Shown: piece by piece, positions 1-10,300 of the stretch | Position numbering within the stretch: position 1 is the stretch's first letter | Layout of the letters: each line of letters starts with the position of its first letter | Origin: Simmondsia chinensis | Lineage: Eukaryota > Streptophyta > Magnoliopsida > Caryophyllales > Simmondsiaceae | NCBI GenBank assembly: GCA_018398585.1 | Contig: JAGTTD010000001.1 | Location: 17,191,750 to 17,255,749 of the forward strand | Length of the DNA: 64,000 nt | Direction of reading: 5' to 3' | Notes under the pieces: generated by a model | The model's input: the letters and a program-made list of their open reading frames with translations, nothing else | Told to the model about the DNA's origin: nothing | Databases searched by the model: none | Position numbers and translations under genes: made by a program

Positions 1-1104
1 GGTGATCAAAGGTACCAAGGACTTCTCCGGCCTTTACCTCTTCCTGAGGGTATTTGGCAACACATAAGTATGGATTTCATTGAAGGATTGCCTAAGTCAG
101 AGGGGAAAGAGGTGACTTGGCTAGTAGTGGATCGATTCACTAAATCTGGACACTTCATTGCTTTAGGTCGTCCTGTGACTGCTGAGAAGCTTGCTCGCGT
201 GTTCCTAGACAACATCTACAAGCTCCATGGTTTGCCTCAGTCCATATTTTTTGATAGGGATAAGCTCTTTACAAGTCGATTTTGGAAAGAATTGTTTGGA
301 CTCTTGGGACCGACCTTGGCTCTCAGTTCTTCCTATCATCCTCAGACTGATGGTCAGATGGAGAGGGTCAACCAATGCATCGAGTAATACCTTAGAGGTA
401 TGGTGTTTAATCATCCTAAAGTGTGGGGATTATGGCTTTCCTTGGCAGAGTTTTGGTATAATACCCACTTCCACGCTTCAATTGGCACTACACCCTTCAG
501 GGCATTATATGGGTATGATCCTCCCACACCCTTGATGTTGCACGAAGCTAGGACAAGTGTGGTTGAGGTAAATGAGCGGGTGCATTAGAGGAAACATGTT
601 ATGCAGCAGCTGAAACAAAATCTCAGTGAATCTCAAGCCCGAATGAAGTGGTATGCAGATAAGAAGAGAGTCGATCGAAATTTTGACGTGGGAGATATGG
701 TATACTTGAAGTTACAGCCATATAGGCAATCCACAGCAACAGTAAGGAAAAATGTTAAGCTTTGTGCTCGGTATTTTGGGCCTTACAAGGTGTTGGAAAG
801 GATTGGCAAGGTGGCTTACAAGATGGAGCTTCCTCCGGACTCTTATATTCACCCGGTCTTTCATGTTTCACTTCTAAAAAAGCAGGTCAGGAAGGGACTT
901 AGGTCATCTCCAAGTCCTCCAAAGACGAGGTCCAATGGTGCTTTGATCTTACATCCTGTTGCAGTATTGGAGCAGAAGCAGGGAGCAGCAGCTGGTCACG
1001 CAGGTCAGGAAGTTCGGGTGAGCTGGAGCAACTTAGATGAATCATTTACTACTTAGGAAGCTAAGCGGTTCTTAAGGAGTCAATTTCCTTCTTTTCATTC
1101 TTGA
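1..1104 (+). pseudogene. E1 integrase and chromodomain-like C-terminus (partial, broken)
   Basis: One reading frame runs from base 1 to the stop at 1102. It covers the integrase catalytic core (SMDFIEGLPKSEG near 64-110, FDRDKLF near 250, QTDGQMERVN near 344-373), the integrase C-terminal region (GDMVYLKLQPYR, then [13 protein letters not shown] near 844-885) and a chromodomain-like tail ending FLRSQFPSF. The three acidic residues of the D,D,E triad are all present. Three in-frame stops break it: TAA at 385, TAG at 586 and TAG at 1054. Related copies have Gln, Gln and Trp there, so each is a single C-to-T or G-to-A change. The product would insert the cDNA copy, with the tail targeting chromatin. 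The copy is dead but only lightly damaged. Confidence 0.9.
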
Positions 1105-1132
1105 GGTCAAGAATGCTTTAAGGGGAGGGGAT

Positions 1133-1511
1133 TGTTATGTTTCTTGCATGATTAAATGTAATTCATTATAACAAGGGGCTGTGTTGTAGCTTTTGGCTCG
1201 GTAGCTTTCAAATTCCAGTTTTGGAGCCAAAGTCGGTTGCCATTAGTTGGGTAGGTCTTTTGGCAGGTCAAGCTTGGCGGCTGGTGTTCGTCGGTTAGGC
1301 TTAGCTAGTTTTGATTCAATGTATGTAGTTTCTATTAATAGGTTGATCTTGTGTAATCTTGATTCATCAATTGAAATATTAACCAATCTCTTTGAGATTA
1401 ATCTTCTCTCTCTCACCTAATTCTCTCTAATTTCTCATCTCCTTCACTTCTTTCTCATCCCATACTCTCTTAATCTTAGTTTCTGTTTGTGATTTGATCA
1501 CAAACATAACA
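1133..1511 (+). repeat. E1 3' LTR
   Basis: A 379-bp LTR starting TGTTATG and ending CATAACA, directly after the purine-rich tract AAGGGGAGGGGAT. Its last 27 bases hold a perfect 9-bp hairpin (GTTTGTGAT, loop TTG, ATCACAAAC; 1485-1505). The 5' LTR is off the window, so divergence between LTRs cannot be read. Confidence 0.88.
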
Positions 1512-2300
1512 GACAGCTATCTATGCCACTACTTGGGATAGCTGAAAGTCACACTCCTCAAATATTGTTCTAAGCACTGATTTACTCTTTCAGTTTTCCC
1601 ATCGGTCTGTGGGTGATATAAGGAGCTCATGGCAAAAGAAGAACCCAATAGCAGAAATAACTCTCACCAGAAATGACTAGTAAACAACCTATCATGATTA
1701 GAAATAATGGATTAAGGCAACCCATGGAGCTTGTAGATTTTATCCACAAACAACTTGGGAAGTTTTTCAGCCGAAATTTGATGACTCAAGGCTAAGAAGT
1801 GTCCAAACTTGGTGAATCAATCCACTACTACTCAAATTACCTCCTTGCCTTCAGACTCAGGCAATCCTTCAATAAAGTCCATACTTATGTGTTGCCATGC
1901 TCTATCAGGGATGGGTCAAGGCTGTAGCAATCCTAGAGAGTGCATATGACTGGTCTTAGTATGCCGGCAAACATCTCAAGATTGCACAAATTCCACAACA
2001 TCCTTTCTCATTCTGGGCCATTGGAAGTACTGTCTCACCCTTTGATATGTTCCTTCAATATTAGAGCGCCCTCCACAAGCTGAATCATGTGAAGCTATAC
2101 TAATTTTCTTTCTCAAATCAATCACAGAACCAAGGTACACCTTTCCTTTAATTCTCACAATTCCATGAGTAATAGTTACCTCAGAATCCTCTCCAGATGA
2201 GCTGTTCTTGATGTTAAAAGATGTGATGTATTCCTGAGCAATGCTATCACCGTCGTGAGACTTATGCATCTCATCCATCCAAGAAGGTAGGGCTATATAA
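1512..2300 (-). pseudogene. E2 integrase (truncated and broken)
   Basis: The minus strand encodes the zinc-binding region (SHDSACGG, WPRMRKDVVEF; 1976-2100), then the catalytic core with SMDFIEGLP near 1885, the second Asp region (SNHDRLFTSHFW) and the Glu region ([10 protein letters not shown]) just before 1540. The frame stops at 1512 inside the word that reads SYPK-WHK-WL in E4. Several nonsense codons are present. The protein would be the DNA-joining enzyme of the element. Confidence 0.85.
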
Positions 2301-3720
2301 ATAGCATAATAAGAAGCCTATTCAGTCCCTTCTTGCTTGCTTGACTGAGCATCAGCTGCTAAGTTTTCTTTTCCACGGAAGTACTCACTCAAATAATCAA
2401 GTCGCAACATCTTTATGAGGTCTTTACGCTGCACTCTTGTAGTGATCTTTTACTCCAATAAGTATTTCAGACTTTGATGGTCAATTATAAAACAATGTGA
2501 TATCCTTCCAAGTAATGCCTCCACTTCTTAACTGCCAAGAGAATTGCTAGATACTCCTTCTCATAAATGGATAAATTCATGTGCTTTGGGCTAAGACCGT
2601 AACTCAAATAAGCCACTGGACTTCCCCTTTATGATAGAACTGCCCCCACTCTAGTGCAACTAGCATCTGTCTCCAATGTAAAGGGAACACTAAAGTTAGG
2701 CATCGCAAGCACAAGAGCTGAACACATTGCCAACTTTAATCTTTCATATGCTTTTTGAGCTTTCTCAGACTATTGGAAGGCATCTTTCTTTGAAAGATTA
2801 ATAAGAGGTTTAGCAATCATGCCATATCCAACTACAAACTTTTGTAATAACCTGCTAGTCCAAAGAATCCCCTTGATTGCTTAAGAGAAATAGGTGTAGG
2901 CCAATGCCACGTTACTTCAATCTTGGCCAGATCAGTAGCTACTTTCTCTGAGGAGATAATGTGACCTAAGTATTCCACCTTATCTTGAGCAAAGGTACAT
3001 TTAGACAGCTTAGCATATAACTTGTGTTGCCGTATAAGTTCAAAAACATGACTAAGGTGATCCACATGTGCATCCAACGTTGGGCTATGCATCAATATGT
3101 CATCAAAGAAGACCCGGACATACTTCCTCAACTAAGGCTTGAAGACTGAATTCATCAAGGCTTGAAATGTGGCTGGAGCAATTGTTAACCCAAAGGGTAT
3201 AATCACAAACTCATAATGTCCATGATGAGTTCTGAAAGCAGTCTTATGCACATCTTGCTCCAATACTCTAATATGATGGTACCTCTGTCTCAAATCTAGC
3301 TTAGAAAAGAAGTGGGAACCATGTAATTCATCTAGCAGATCATCTATGATTGGAATTGGAAACTTATCACTGACAGTGAGGGAGTTAAGCTTTTTGTAGT
3401 CTATACACGTCCTCGAAGAACCATCTTTCTTCTTCACTTATATAATAAGAGAAGCAAAGGGAATGTGAGAGTGTCTAATTAATCCAGATCTTAATAGCTC
3501 ATCCACGTACTTTTCAATGTCACTTTTCAGAGAGTGAGGATATTTATAGGGTCTCAAATTCACTTAGAATTGGCTTTCAATGGAATAGCATGATCCAGAG
3601 ATCTCTTGGGAGGAAGACTCTTTGGTTGATGAAATAGATCACTATAGTCCTTTATCAGCTTATGAATTGGAGGATGAAGTTTATTCCCATTCTGTACTAG
3701 TTATGCTGAGATGAAAAACA
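2301..3720 (-). pseudogene. E2 reverse transcriptase and RNase H (broken)
   Basis: The minus strand shows the reverse transcriptase core: [17 protein letters not shown] near 3437, [28 protein letters not shown], then the active site VFFDDIL near 3100 with both catalytic Asp residues kept. It is followed by the connection region (VEYLGHIIS, GFFGLAGYY) and an RNase H-like stretch down to about 2330. Stops at 3129-3131, 3420 and elsewhere break the frame. Product: copies element RNA to DNA and removes the RNA strand, inside virus-like particles. Confidence 0.88.
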
Positions 3721-4330
3721 AGTGACCTACCCACTAATAGTTCTTTTTTTGGAGAATTCCATCAACCTTTTTTCCACTCAACATCTTAAGTTGTCCTTGG
3801 TCCATAATTCCTTGCAACTTGAGTGCCATACCATGTAAATTGAAGGAAACTAAGAGCTAACTGAAATCAAACACAAAAAGACTGATGGTCTTCATCCAAT
3901 CCACCCCAAGCACCATGTCAAATCCCCCCAATTTCAAAACTCTGAAGTCATATGAGAATTGGTGGCCTTACATTTGCCAATAGAATCAATTACAATTCAT
4001 TTGAGTGAGCAAAGAATTCCTATCAGCAACAATCACAGCTAAGGGACTTGTCTTGATCATTTCATGACCCACTTTCTTGACAATCTGAGGATCAACAAAA
4101 CTGTGCGTGCTTCCACTGTCAATTAAGATCAACAGTGATTTGTGATTTGCTTCACCCTTGATCCTTATGGTATTGTGTGATCCACTACCAGTCAAAGCTC
4201 TCACAGAGATATCCATTTCATTCTCATTACCACCTAGCTCTTGCAACAACTCCTCTTCTTGCTCATCGTTTGCATCCTCCTCTTCTGGCTCATCTGATTC
4301 TTCATCAGCCTCTGCCCCAATCTCTGACAT
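3721..4330 (-). pseudogene. E2 aspartic protease and linker
   Basis: The segment starting near 4330 is acidic (DEESDEPEEED) and runs into ALTGSGSHNTIRIKG and the retropepsin active-site word LILIDSGSTHSFVDP (near 4080-4130). The continuation includes VLGVDWMK near 3900. The Asp-Ser-Gly catalytic triplet is intact; a stop near 3986 and later lesions kill the frame. The protease would cut the Gag-Pol polyprotein. Confidence 0.87.
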
Positions 4331-4344
4331 AAAAAGCTAATGAT

Positions 4345-5149
4345 TGCATTTATGACCAAAGAAATATCTTTGGTTGCACTTGAAACACAGACGTTAAGCC
4401 TTCTTCTCTTCAAGACTTAAGGATTTAGGGGCCACTTTACTACTAGCAGATGTTGAACCAAATGCTACAATCTTGCTTTCGAATGCTTCTAAATGAGCAA
4501 GCACTATGGCCTCATACAGCTTTGCCTTTGAATAAGCTCAGGACAATGTCGAGGGATTAATGGGCTTGACCAAATTCTTGATCCTTGGCTTAAGTCCACT
4601 AATGGAGCTAGAGACATAGTATGCTTCACTAGCATCCGGATGGACTGCCATCATTCTTGCTCTAGGGTTCTCAAATTGTGTCATATAATCTCTCATAGTA
4701 GTGGTTTGAGTTACTTTGTTGAAGTGGTTCACCACATTTCCCGGATCCTCGTCTCCATACCGTTCACAAAGCTCATCAACGAATTCATACAAAGTAATGT
4801 CCGGTTTACTAAGGAGTAAGCTATGAAACCACACCTCACGGTCTCCACATAGATGAACTACAGCCAATTCCATCTTCTCTACATCCACCACATGATAAAA
4901 ACAAAAATATCTCTCACACCTCTTGATCCAAGATTGTGGATGTGATCCATCGAATGTATCAATTTCGAACTTAGCTGCCTGAACCCTACCGGTCACGACT
5001 GTAGCTTTAGTTCTTTCCTTTAAAAATCGAAGATGCATCTAGTCCAAATGTCTGCCCTGCTGACTTGTTGGTGTCAAAAATCTAGCTTCTGGAGGAGCTT
5101 ATGGACAATCAAATTGCTCCTGCATATCATTAAACTATCGTTGCATTTG
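4345..5149 (-). pseudogene. E2 gag, main part (3' of the E3 insertion)
   Basis: Retrotransposon gag capsid region: FDGSHPQSWIKRCERYF, VVHLCGDREVWFHSLLLSKP, FVDELCERYGDEDP, MTQFENPRARM and YYVSSSISGLKPRIKNLV between about 4970 and 4560. It ends in a zinc knuckle (CFKCNQRYFFGHKC, about 4390-4345). Sequence then meets E3 at 5149 and resumes beyond 8048. Gag packages the RNA and forms the particle. In-frame stops lie near 4536 and upstream of 5038. Confidence 0.88.
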
Positions 5150-5538
5150 TGTTATGATTCTAGCTCAACTTGGATCATAACCTAGGGTTTTAAGAGAATT
5201 TTACTAGAAAATGATAGATTGAGATGAGTAATTAAGTGAATTTAATAGAAGATTAGAGATTAAGCTGATATTGAGAAGAATTAGAAGATATCAAGAGAGA
5301 TTGAAGATATTTGATAGAGATCTTTGATAGAAGCTTAGAGAGAATTGGGAGACCAAGAAACAGAAATCAATTCATCATTCATCAACATATGAACATTACA
5401 TGAGAAGTACCCCTACCTGTACAAAGTATCACTAATGATGGCTAAGATGAAATATTTACATGACTCTTGTTAAAGACTAATATAAGATTATTAATAACTT
5501 ATCTTACTAATCACTTCCAATACTCTAGAATCATAACA
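5150..5538 (-). repeat. E3 3' LTR
   Basis: 389 bp, TGTTATG to CATAACA on the plus strand, followed by antisense polypurine tract ATACTCCCCCCTTTAAAG. It aligns with 7655-8043 along its length with scattered substitutions. Confidence 0.92.
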
Positions 5539-6048
5539 ATACTCCCCCCTTTAAAGATTCTTGTCCTCAAGAATCTAAGAGAGAAGTATAGCTTCAAGAT
5601 CTTAGTAACTCTTGTGACAACTTCAAGATGCTTATTATTCTTGTGCTAAATTTGCTAACCTAGTCTAAACAGCAGCACTTTCATTTGTAATATGTTCAGC
5701 TCAACTCTTTAGCACTGCAGTAGCACCAATCTTTAGATTTTACAAACGTCTTCCCATTTAGGAAGTTGATGAATGTAATGGCCAATGCCCTTGTACATGA
5801 GGTTGTGGCTGTTGGAGCTACGAAGGTTTGGAAAATTTGTTGCAGCAGCGAGTGAGAAGACCTGTCCAACCCTGTCCAGCTTACCTCCCAAATCAGGTGG
5901 CTTGTTATTAGTGTTCAATAAAGAGCCTCATAACCTTGTGGCCTTCCCTTGTTCTGATTTTGCACACTTGTCACTTGGAATTGAGCACAAGCTTACACAC
6001 TTGGGGGCAAATCATTACTACTTAGATGTTTCTTTACTGAACTGCCTT

Positions 6049-6753
6049 TCACTCCTGCAATACTAGCTCGATTGTCACAGTTTTGGCACTATTGTTCATT
6101 GAATTCCTTCTCCTCATTGCCAATTTCATTGTTCTTCTGATCCAAGAACAAGCCTCAAGCTTATCGAATAACCAATTTACCCGCTTAGGCTGCCTTTGAT
6201 TCATGGTCTTGAGCATAGAAAGCTTGTCAAGAACTTCGTTATTAAGCTTGAGAAATAAGAAGTTAGGGGGTCTTCCATAGACAAAGACTGGTTGTGTTCT
6301 TGTTCTTCTTCTCTTGCTTAAGTGACATTTCTTGAGATTTAAATGAAGGATCATGCTAATGTCACAACCTTGCTGCAATGGAAGCCTAATTCGCAACTTA
6401 TTGATATTAATTACTTCAATATACATTGGTAGCCTCCTTACTGCAGGTTCCAGTGGCTCCTTGCCGTGCTCAACAGCCTTTGAACTTCACATCTAATAAT
6501 GTTCACCGCAGTGAGGGACCTGAATGTCATGTTTTTCAAATTCAAGTGCTGTAACCTTTAAAACAACATCAGGCACTTGCTCACGTTGATGTACTTCAAC
6601 ATTCCTTACTGTAAATGAGTGTATTGCATCAAGACTTTGATTAGATTCAAGTATTACTCGGCTTTTGCTCAACATTTCATGAAATAGCAGGGAAACTTGT
6701 GACCCAGTGTCAAAAAACATGTCATGAATTGTTGGAATTGCTTCTTCATCCAT
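6049..6753 (-). pseudogene. E3 ORF-X (unrecognised element protein, broken)
   Basis: A single minus-strand frame begins at ATG 6753 and ends at 6049, with two close stops (TAG and TGA, 6495-6487). The first part (86 codons) contains FFDTGSQVSLLFHEML, which resembles the active-site word of a retroviral aspartic protease. The second part contains VINI-KLRIRLP, then FVYGRPPNFLFLKLNNEVLD, KLSMLKTM and ASWIRR-like words. The GRPP-FL-LK-N----LDKL block recurs in E15 near 63290-63190, in the same orientation and order, so it is a real, shared coding block and not a chance ORF. I do not recognise the family. It is neither gag, reverse transcriptase, RNase H nor integrase as far as I can see. Confidence 0.6.
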
Positions 6754-6759
6754 TATGTT

Positions 6760-7541
6760 GTACTCGAATTTGTAACAATTGCTAGAAGAAGTCCACGATT
6801 CAGCTCACTCAATTATGAATACCACTGCACGAATCAAGTTCTCTATGCAGAGCTTAATCGTGAGCATTGAATTTTTAAACAATTCCAGTTCTAAATTGAT
6901 TGATTGCTCTACCTAGGCTTGATTTAGCTTTGTTCTGCAACTTATTAATGAAATTCAGCATAATCAAATCAACTTCCGCAACCTTATTATACTGTAACTG
7001 CCTTGAATAGAATCAACTCAAGTGCAAGCTTGAATTCACCTCAACTAAATCGAATTCACTTCATGAATAGTCACACGCAAGGCACTACTGATAGACACTT
7101 AGTATTTCAGATCAATTATAATCAACTGAACTTGAATACGAACACTAAATTTTCATGGGAATGTGAAGCAAGCTAGATGTTACTTAGCGTGATCGTTGCC
7201 GATTCAATGCTCCAGTAACAACCACTAGATGTTGAGCACTTGAATTGAATTTGATCTTGCTTGATCACAAAATGAGCAGCGACTAGACTTGATTAAGTGC
7301 AATCTCAACACCTGAACCACGACTTGAACTTAATTGCTTGAGCACTATGAACTGAACCAATTCTTAATCAAATTTATTCTGAACAATAGAATTCAGGTTT
7401 CTACTACTCAATCTGAATTGCAGTAGCAAGCTTAAACTTGGATGTTGAAATTTAAAGCACAATATATGATTGTAGCTGAAACAGAGCCAGATCATAAACT
7501 CAACCTCAGCAAGCCGTAACTGAAATTCCGGCAATTGAAGC

Positions 7542-7546
<5 letters not shown>
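6760..7546 (-). other. E3 leader region, no gene seen
   Basis: AT-rich DNA between the primer site and ORF-X, with repeated words such as TGAATTC, CTTGAAT and AACTTGA. No reading frame of note. Confidence 0.6.

Positions 7547-7573
<27 letters not shown>
7547..7573 (-). repeat. poly(T) run (27 T on the plus strand)
   Basis: An uninterrupted homopolymer inside the E3 leader, read as poly(A) in the element's RNA. It may have changed length during sequencing. Confidence 0.9.
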
Positions 7574-7639
7574 GCTCTTGATCAAACAAATAATGATTAA
7601 GAATTTGACATCAATTAACTTGATTAGGAATCAAATCAA

Positions 7640-7654
7640 GGCTCTGATACCAAT
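7640..7654 (-). other. E3 primer-binding site (tRNA-iMet type)
   Basis: The complement reads ATTGGTATCAGAGCC, directly next to the 5' LTR end at 7655. TGGTATCAGAGC is the usual initiator-Met tRNA primer site of plant LTR elements. Confidence 0.93.
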
Positions 7655-8043
7655 TCTTATGATTCAAGCTCAACTTGGATCATAACCGAGGGTTTTAAAA
7701 GATTTCTACTAGAAAATGATAGATTGAGATGAGTAATCAAGTGAGTTTAATTGAAGATTAGAGATTAAGATGAGATTGAGAAGAATTAGAAGATATCAAG
7801 AGAGATTGAAGATATTTGATAGAGATATTTCATAGAAGCCTAGAGAGAATTGGGAGATCAAGAAAGAGAAATCAATTCATCATTGACCAACATATGAACA
7901 TTACATGAGAAGTACCCCTACTTATACTAAGTATCACCAATGATGGCTAAGATGAAATAGTTACATGACTCTTGTTAAAGACTAATATAATATTATTAAT
8001 GACTTATCCTACTAATCACTTCCTATACACTAGAATCATAACA
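7655..8043 (-). repeat. E3 5' LTR
   Basis: 389 bp. The outer base pair next to the primer site is TC rather than TG (7655-7656). A TATA-like AGTATAAGTAG lies on the minus strand near 7918-7930. The U5 hairpin is at 7657-7685 (12-bp stem with one G-T pair). Confidence 0.92.
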
Positions 8044-8048
8044 ATTTG

Positions 8049-8258
8049 CTGGCTCGAATTATTATTATCTCTTAATTCTTATTTAATGCCTGCAATTGCT
8101 GCTACCAGCTGCTGAAATTCAGCTCTCAATGGATCATGACCTTCTTCTTGACTAGAGCTTACTCCAGCATTGACTCCAGCATAAGTTCATGATACACTGC
8201 TAGTAACAGCAGTTGCATTTGCAGCAGCACCAGCTCAAGTTTTAACTCCTCCAGCCAT
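8049..8258 (-). pseudogene. E2 gag N-terminus (5' of the E3 insertion)
   Basis: The minus-strand ATG at 8258 opens MAGGVKT and a low-complexity Ala/Ser/Val stretch, then DPLRAEFQQLVAAIAGIK and more Asn/Ser/Gln. This frame joins the gag remainder at 5144 once E3 is removed. Stops come from TGA and TAA codons. It matches the N-terminal spacer of this gag family. Confidence 0.7.
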
Positions 8259-8407
8259 TGGAACATCTTTGCAATGAATTGTCATGAAGCTGCGACCAGT
8301 AACACTCAATGTGTGTGAAATAGCTGAATTGTGATTACTACAGATGATTGGATGTAACAAATCAATCCAATTGGATGCGGTTCAATTTGATCAACAACAA
8401 TTAAGCA

Positions 8408-8422
8408 AGCTCTGATACCAAT
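8408..8422 (-). other. E2 primer-binding site (tRNA-iMet type)
   Basis: The complement reads ATTGGTATCAGAGCT, adjoining the LTR end at 8423. Confidence 0.92.
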
Positions 8423-8778
8423 TGTTATGATTCAAGATCAATCTTGAATCATAACCTAGGATAGATGTAGAAATAAGGTGAAGATAAGAATAGAATTAGA
8501 GAATTAGGATTAGAATTAGAGAATTTAGATGAGAAGTAGAGGGTTTTAGGGTTTAGAGAAGAAGAATTAGATCATATCATTCATCGATAAGAATCTTACA
8601 ATACATTGCCAATCCTTATACTACGAGCTAAGTTGATTGAATTAAAATATCAAGCAATACAATGAATCTAACCAACTTAACTACCAAAGACAAGAACTAA
8701 GCCTTTCCCACCACAAATTCATTTGAATATTACAATAGTTGCCCTTACATTCACTTCTTCTAATCTTGAACCATGACA
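8423..8778 (-). repeat. E2 5' LTR
   Basis: 356 bp. Minus-strand ends are TGTCATGG and CATAACA. A perfect 15-bp inverted repeat with a 2-nt loop lies at 8424-8455, at the U5 end next to the primer site. It is related to the E4 LTR at 13718-14068. Confidence 0.9.
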
Positions 8779-9640
8779 TGCAGCAGGAGTTCGTAGGATT
8801 ACAGGAACAAATCACTCGCCAAGCTATGCCTCCTTGAGTTGGAATATTGTCATCTGGAAGACAGCACACAAGACCTCTTGATCCTTTGTATCCAGGAGCA
8901 CCTAAAGAGAGTTATGAAGGCGTGGCTATGGTTAGGAGCACTGGATTTCGATAGCCTAAGGTTGAGATTAACACATTTGATGGATTGCATCCTCAATCGC
9001 AGATTAGAACGTGTGAGAGGTACTTTTGCTTTTATCAGGTGATTGATGTTGAGAAAGTAGAGTTAGCTGCAGTACATTTGGAAGGAGATCAAGAAGTGTG
9101 GTTCCATAGCTTGATTCTTAGCAAACCTACCCTCACTTTACCTGAATTTGCTAAGGAATTTTGTGAGAGGTGTGGTGATGAGGATCCAGAAGATGTAGTT
9201 GATAACTACAACAAAGTGACACAGACAACTTCAGTGAGGGAGTATATGACACGATTTGAGAATTTTAGAGCTCTAATGAGGACTGTGAATCCTAGAGGTA
9301 GTGAAGCATACTATGTTTCTAGTTTCATAAGTGGCCTCAAGCCAAAGATCAAAAATTTGGTTAAGGCATTAAATCCATTAACTCTATCCAAGGCTTATTC
9401 GAAAGCTAAATTGTTTGAATCCTCTGTCCTTGCAAGTTCTAAGATACAAAGAAGCAAAAGTGGCCAAGTAGCACAGGCCTTATAGCATAATACTAATGTC
9501 GCTTCGAAATCCTTGAGCTTGGAGGAGAAGAAAGCTCAGAGATTGAGTTTCGAGTGCAATCAGAGATATTTCTTTTGACACAAATGCAGTCCCAAACTTC
9601 TTATGTCTGTTTCTCAGGCTGAGGCTGATGATGGATATGA
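8779..9640 (+). pseudogene. E4 gag (5' truncated by E2)
   Basis: Gag resumes immediately after E2's LTR. The capsid region is clear at 8985-9485: CERYFCFYQVIDVEKVELA, VHLEGDQEVWFHSLILSKP, EFCERCGDEDPEDVVDNYNK, MTRFENFRALM, YYVSSFISGLKPKIKNLV. The zinc knuckle at about 9546-9590 is damaged: the first Cys reads Ser and the Gly before the His is a TGA stop, leaving SFECNQRYFF-stop-HKC. A stop at 9483 ends the main frame. Product: particle protein of the element. Confidence 0.88.
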
Positions 9641-9699
9641 AGGATAAGAAATAGAGAATGGATACAGTGATCAAGTGGAAGAAGTATGAGAGGACTCTG

Positions 9700-10300
9700 A
9701 TGAGGATAAGATGGAAATTTTAGTAAGGGCATTGACTGGTAATGGCTGTCATAATACCATTAGAATCAAAGGGGAAGTTAGCCATAAGCCACTCCTGATC
9801 TTGATTGACAGTGGAAGTACACATAGCTTTGTGGATCCAACGATTTTCAAAGGAGTAAGCTATGAAATGATCAAGACCAGTCCTTTAGCTGTGGCGGTTG
9901 CTGATGGGAACTCAATGCTTACTCAAACAATGTGCAAACAATTGTGTTGGCAAATGCAAGGCCATCAGCTTGTATGTGACTTCATGGTCTTGAAGCTGGG
10001 AGATTGTGATATGGCACTTAGTGTAGATTGGATGAAGACAATCAATTCATTGGTGTTTGATTTTGCTCAGCTTTACGTTTCCTTTGATTTGAATGGCAAT
10101 GTCGTGAAGTTGGAAGGCACTGTGGAGCAAGGACAGCTACAGGTTAGAAGTGGCAAGAGATTGGAAGATGTGATTAGGAACAAGGATTATCAGTGGATTG
10201 CTCACTTGTTCTCCATCACTACTGAGCCAGTAAAAGCTTAGGTTATTTTTAATCCTTCCATTAGCAAGTTGACTGAAGACTGATGATTTGTTTGAGCATC
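9700..10300 (+). pseudogene. E4 aspartic protease
   Basis: Frame 9711-10241 reads ALTGNGCHNTIRIKGEVSHK, then LLILIDSGSTHSFVDPTIF with the Asp-Ser-Gly active site, AVAVADGNSMLTQ, and MALSVDWMKTINSLVFDF. It aligns with the E2 and E6 proteases along its length. No lesion is seen in the core, so this domain is the best preserved part of E4. Confidence 0.9.

Larger units (their letters stand above)
1..1511 (+). mobile_element. E1: 3' part of a Ty3/gypsy (chromovirus-like) element
   Basis: The window opens inside pol and runs through integrase, a chromodomain-like tail, a polypurine tract (1118-1132) and one LTR. The LTR ends exactly where minus-strand integrase sequence of another element (E2) begins at 1512, so E1 is inserted in E2's integrase. 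The upstream part of E1, its 5' LTR and the left target duplication lie outside the window; the right target duplication would be GACAG at 1512-1516. The lineage (Reina-like chromovirus) is inferred from integrase wording, short LTRs and the chromodomain tail. Confidence 0.9.
5150..8043 (-). mobile_element. E3: non-autonomous LTR retrotransposon inserted in E2 gag
   Basis: Two 389-bp LTRs (5150-5538 and 7655-8043) flank 2.1 kb. ATTTG occurs on both sides (5145-5149 and 8044-8048) as a 5-bp target duplication. The primer site is at the right end and the polypurine tract (antisense of about 5541-5553) at the left, fixing minus orientation. No gag, reverse transcriptase or integrase is visible. 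The inside holds a broken ORF (6049-6753) and AT-rich leader DNA. The LTR ends match those of E2 and E4, so trans-mobilisation by that lineage is likely. E15 is a second, longer copy. Confidence 0.93.
1512..8778 (-). mobile_element. E2: Ty3/gypsy element, interrupted by E3 and cut by E1
   Basis: Reading on the minus strand from the right: 5' LTR (8423-8778), primer site (8408-8422), gag start (8258), then E3 inserted at 5150-8043, then the rest of gag, protease, reverse transcriptase, RNase H and integrase down to 1512, where E1 breaks it. The 3' end and 3' LTR lie left of the window. E2 belongs to the same family as E4: their LTRs share ends and gag and pol align along their length. It is itself inserted in E4's gag; the right-hand target duplication would be TGCAG at 8779-8783. 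Confidence 0.88.

Noticed and set aside
7640..7654. tRNA gene fragments at GGTATCAGAGC sites (also 8408, 30978, 38405, 52532)
   Set aside because: They match only the 3' end complement of initiator tRNA next to LTRs, so they are primer sites.
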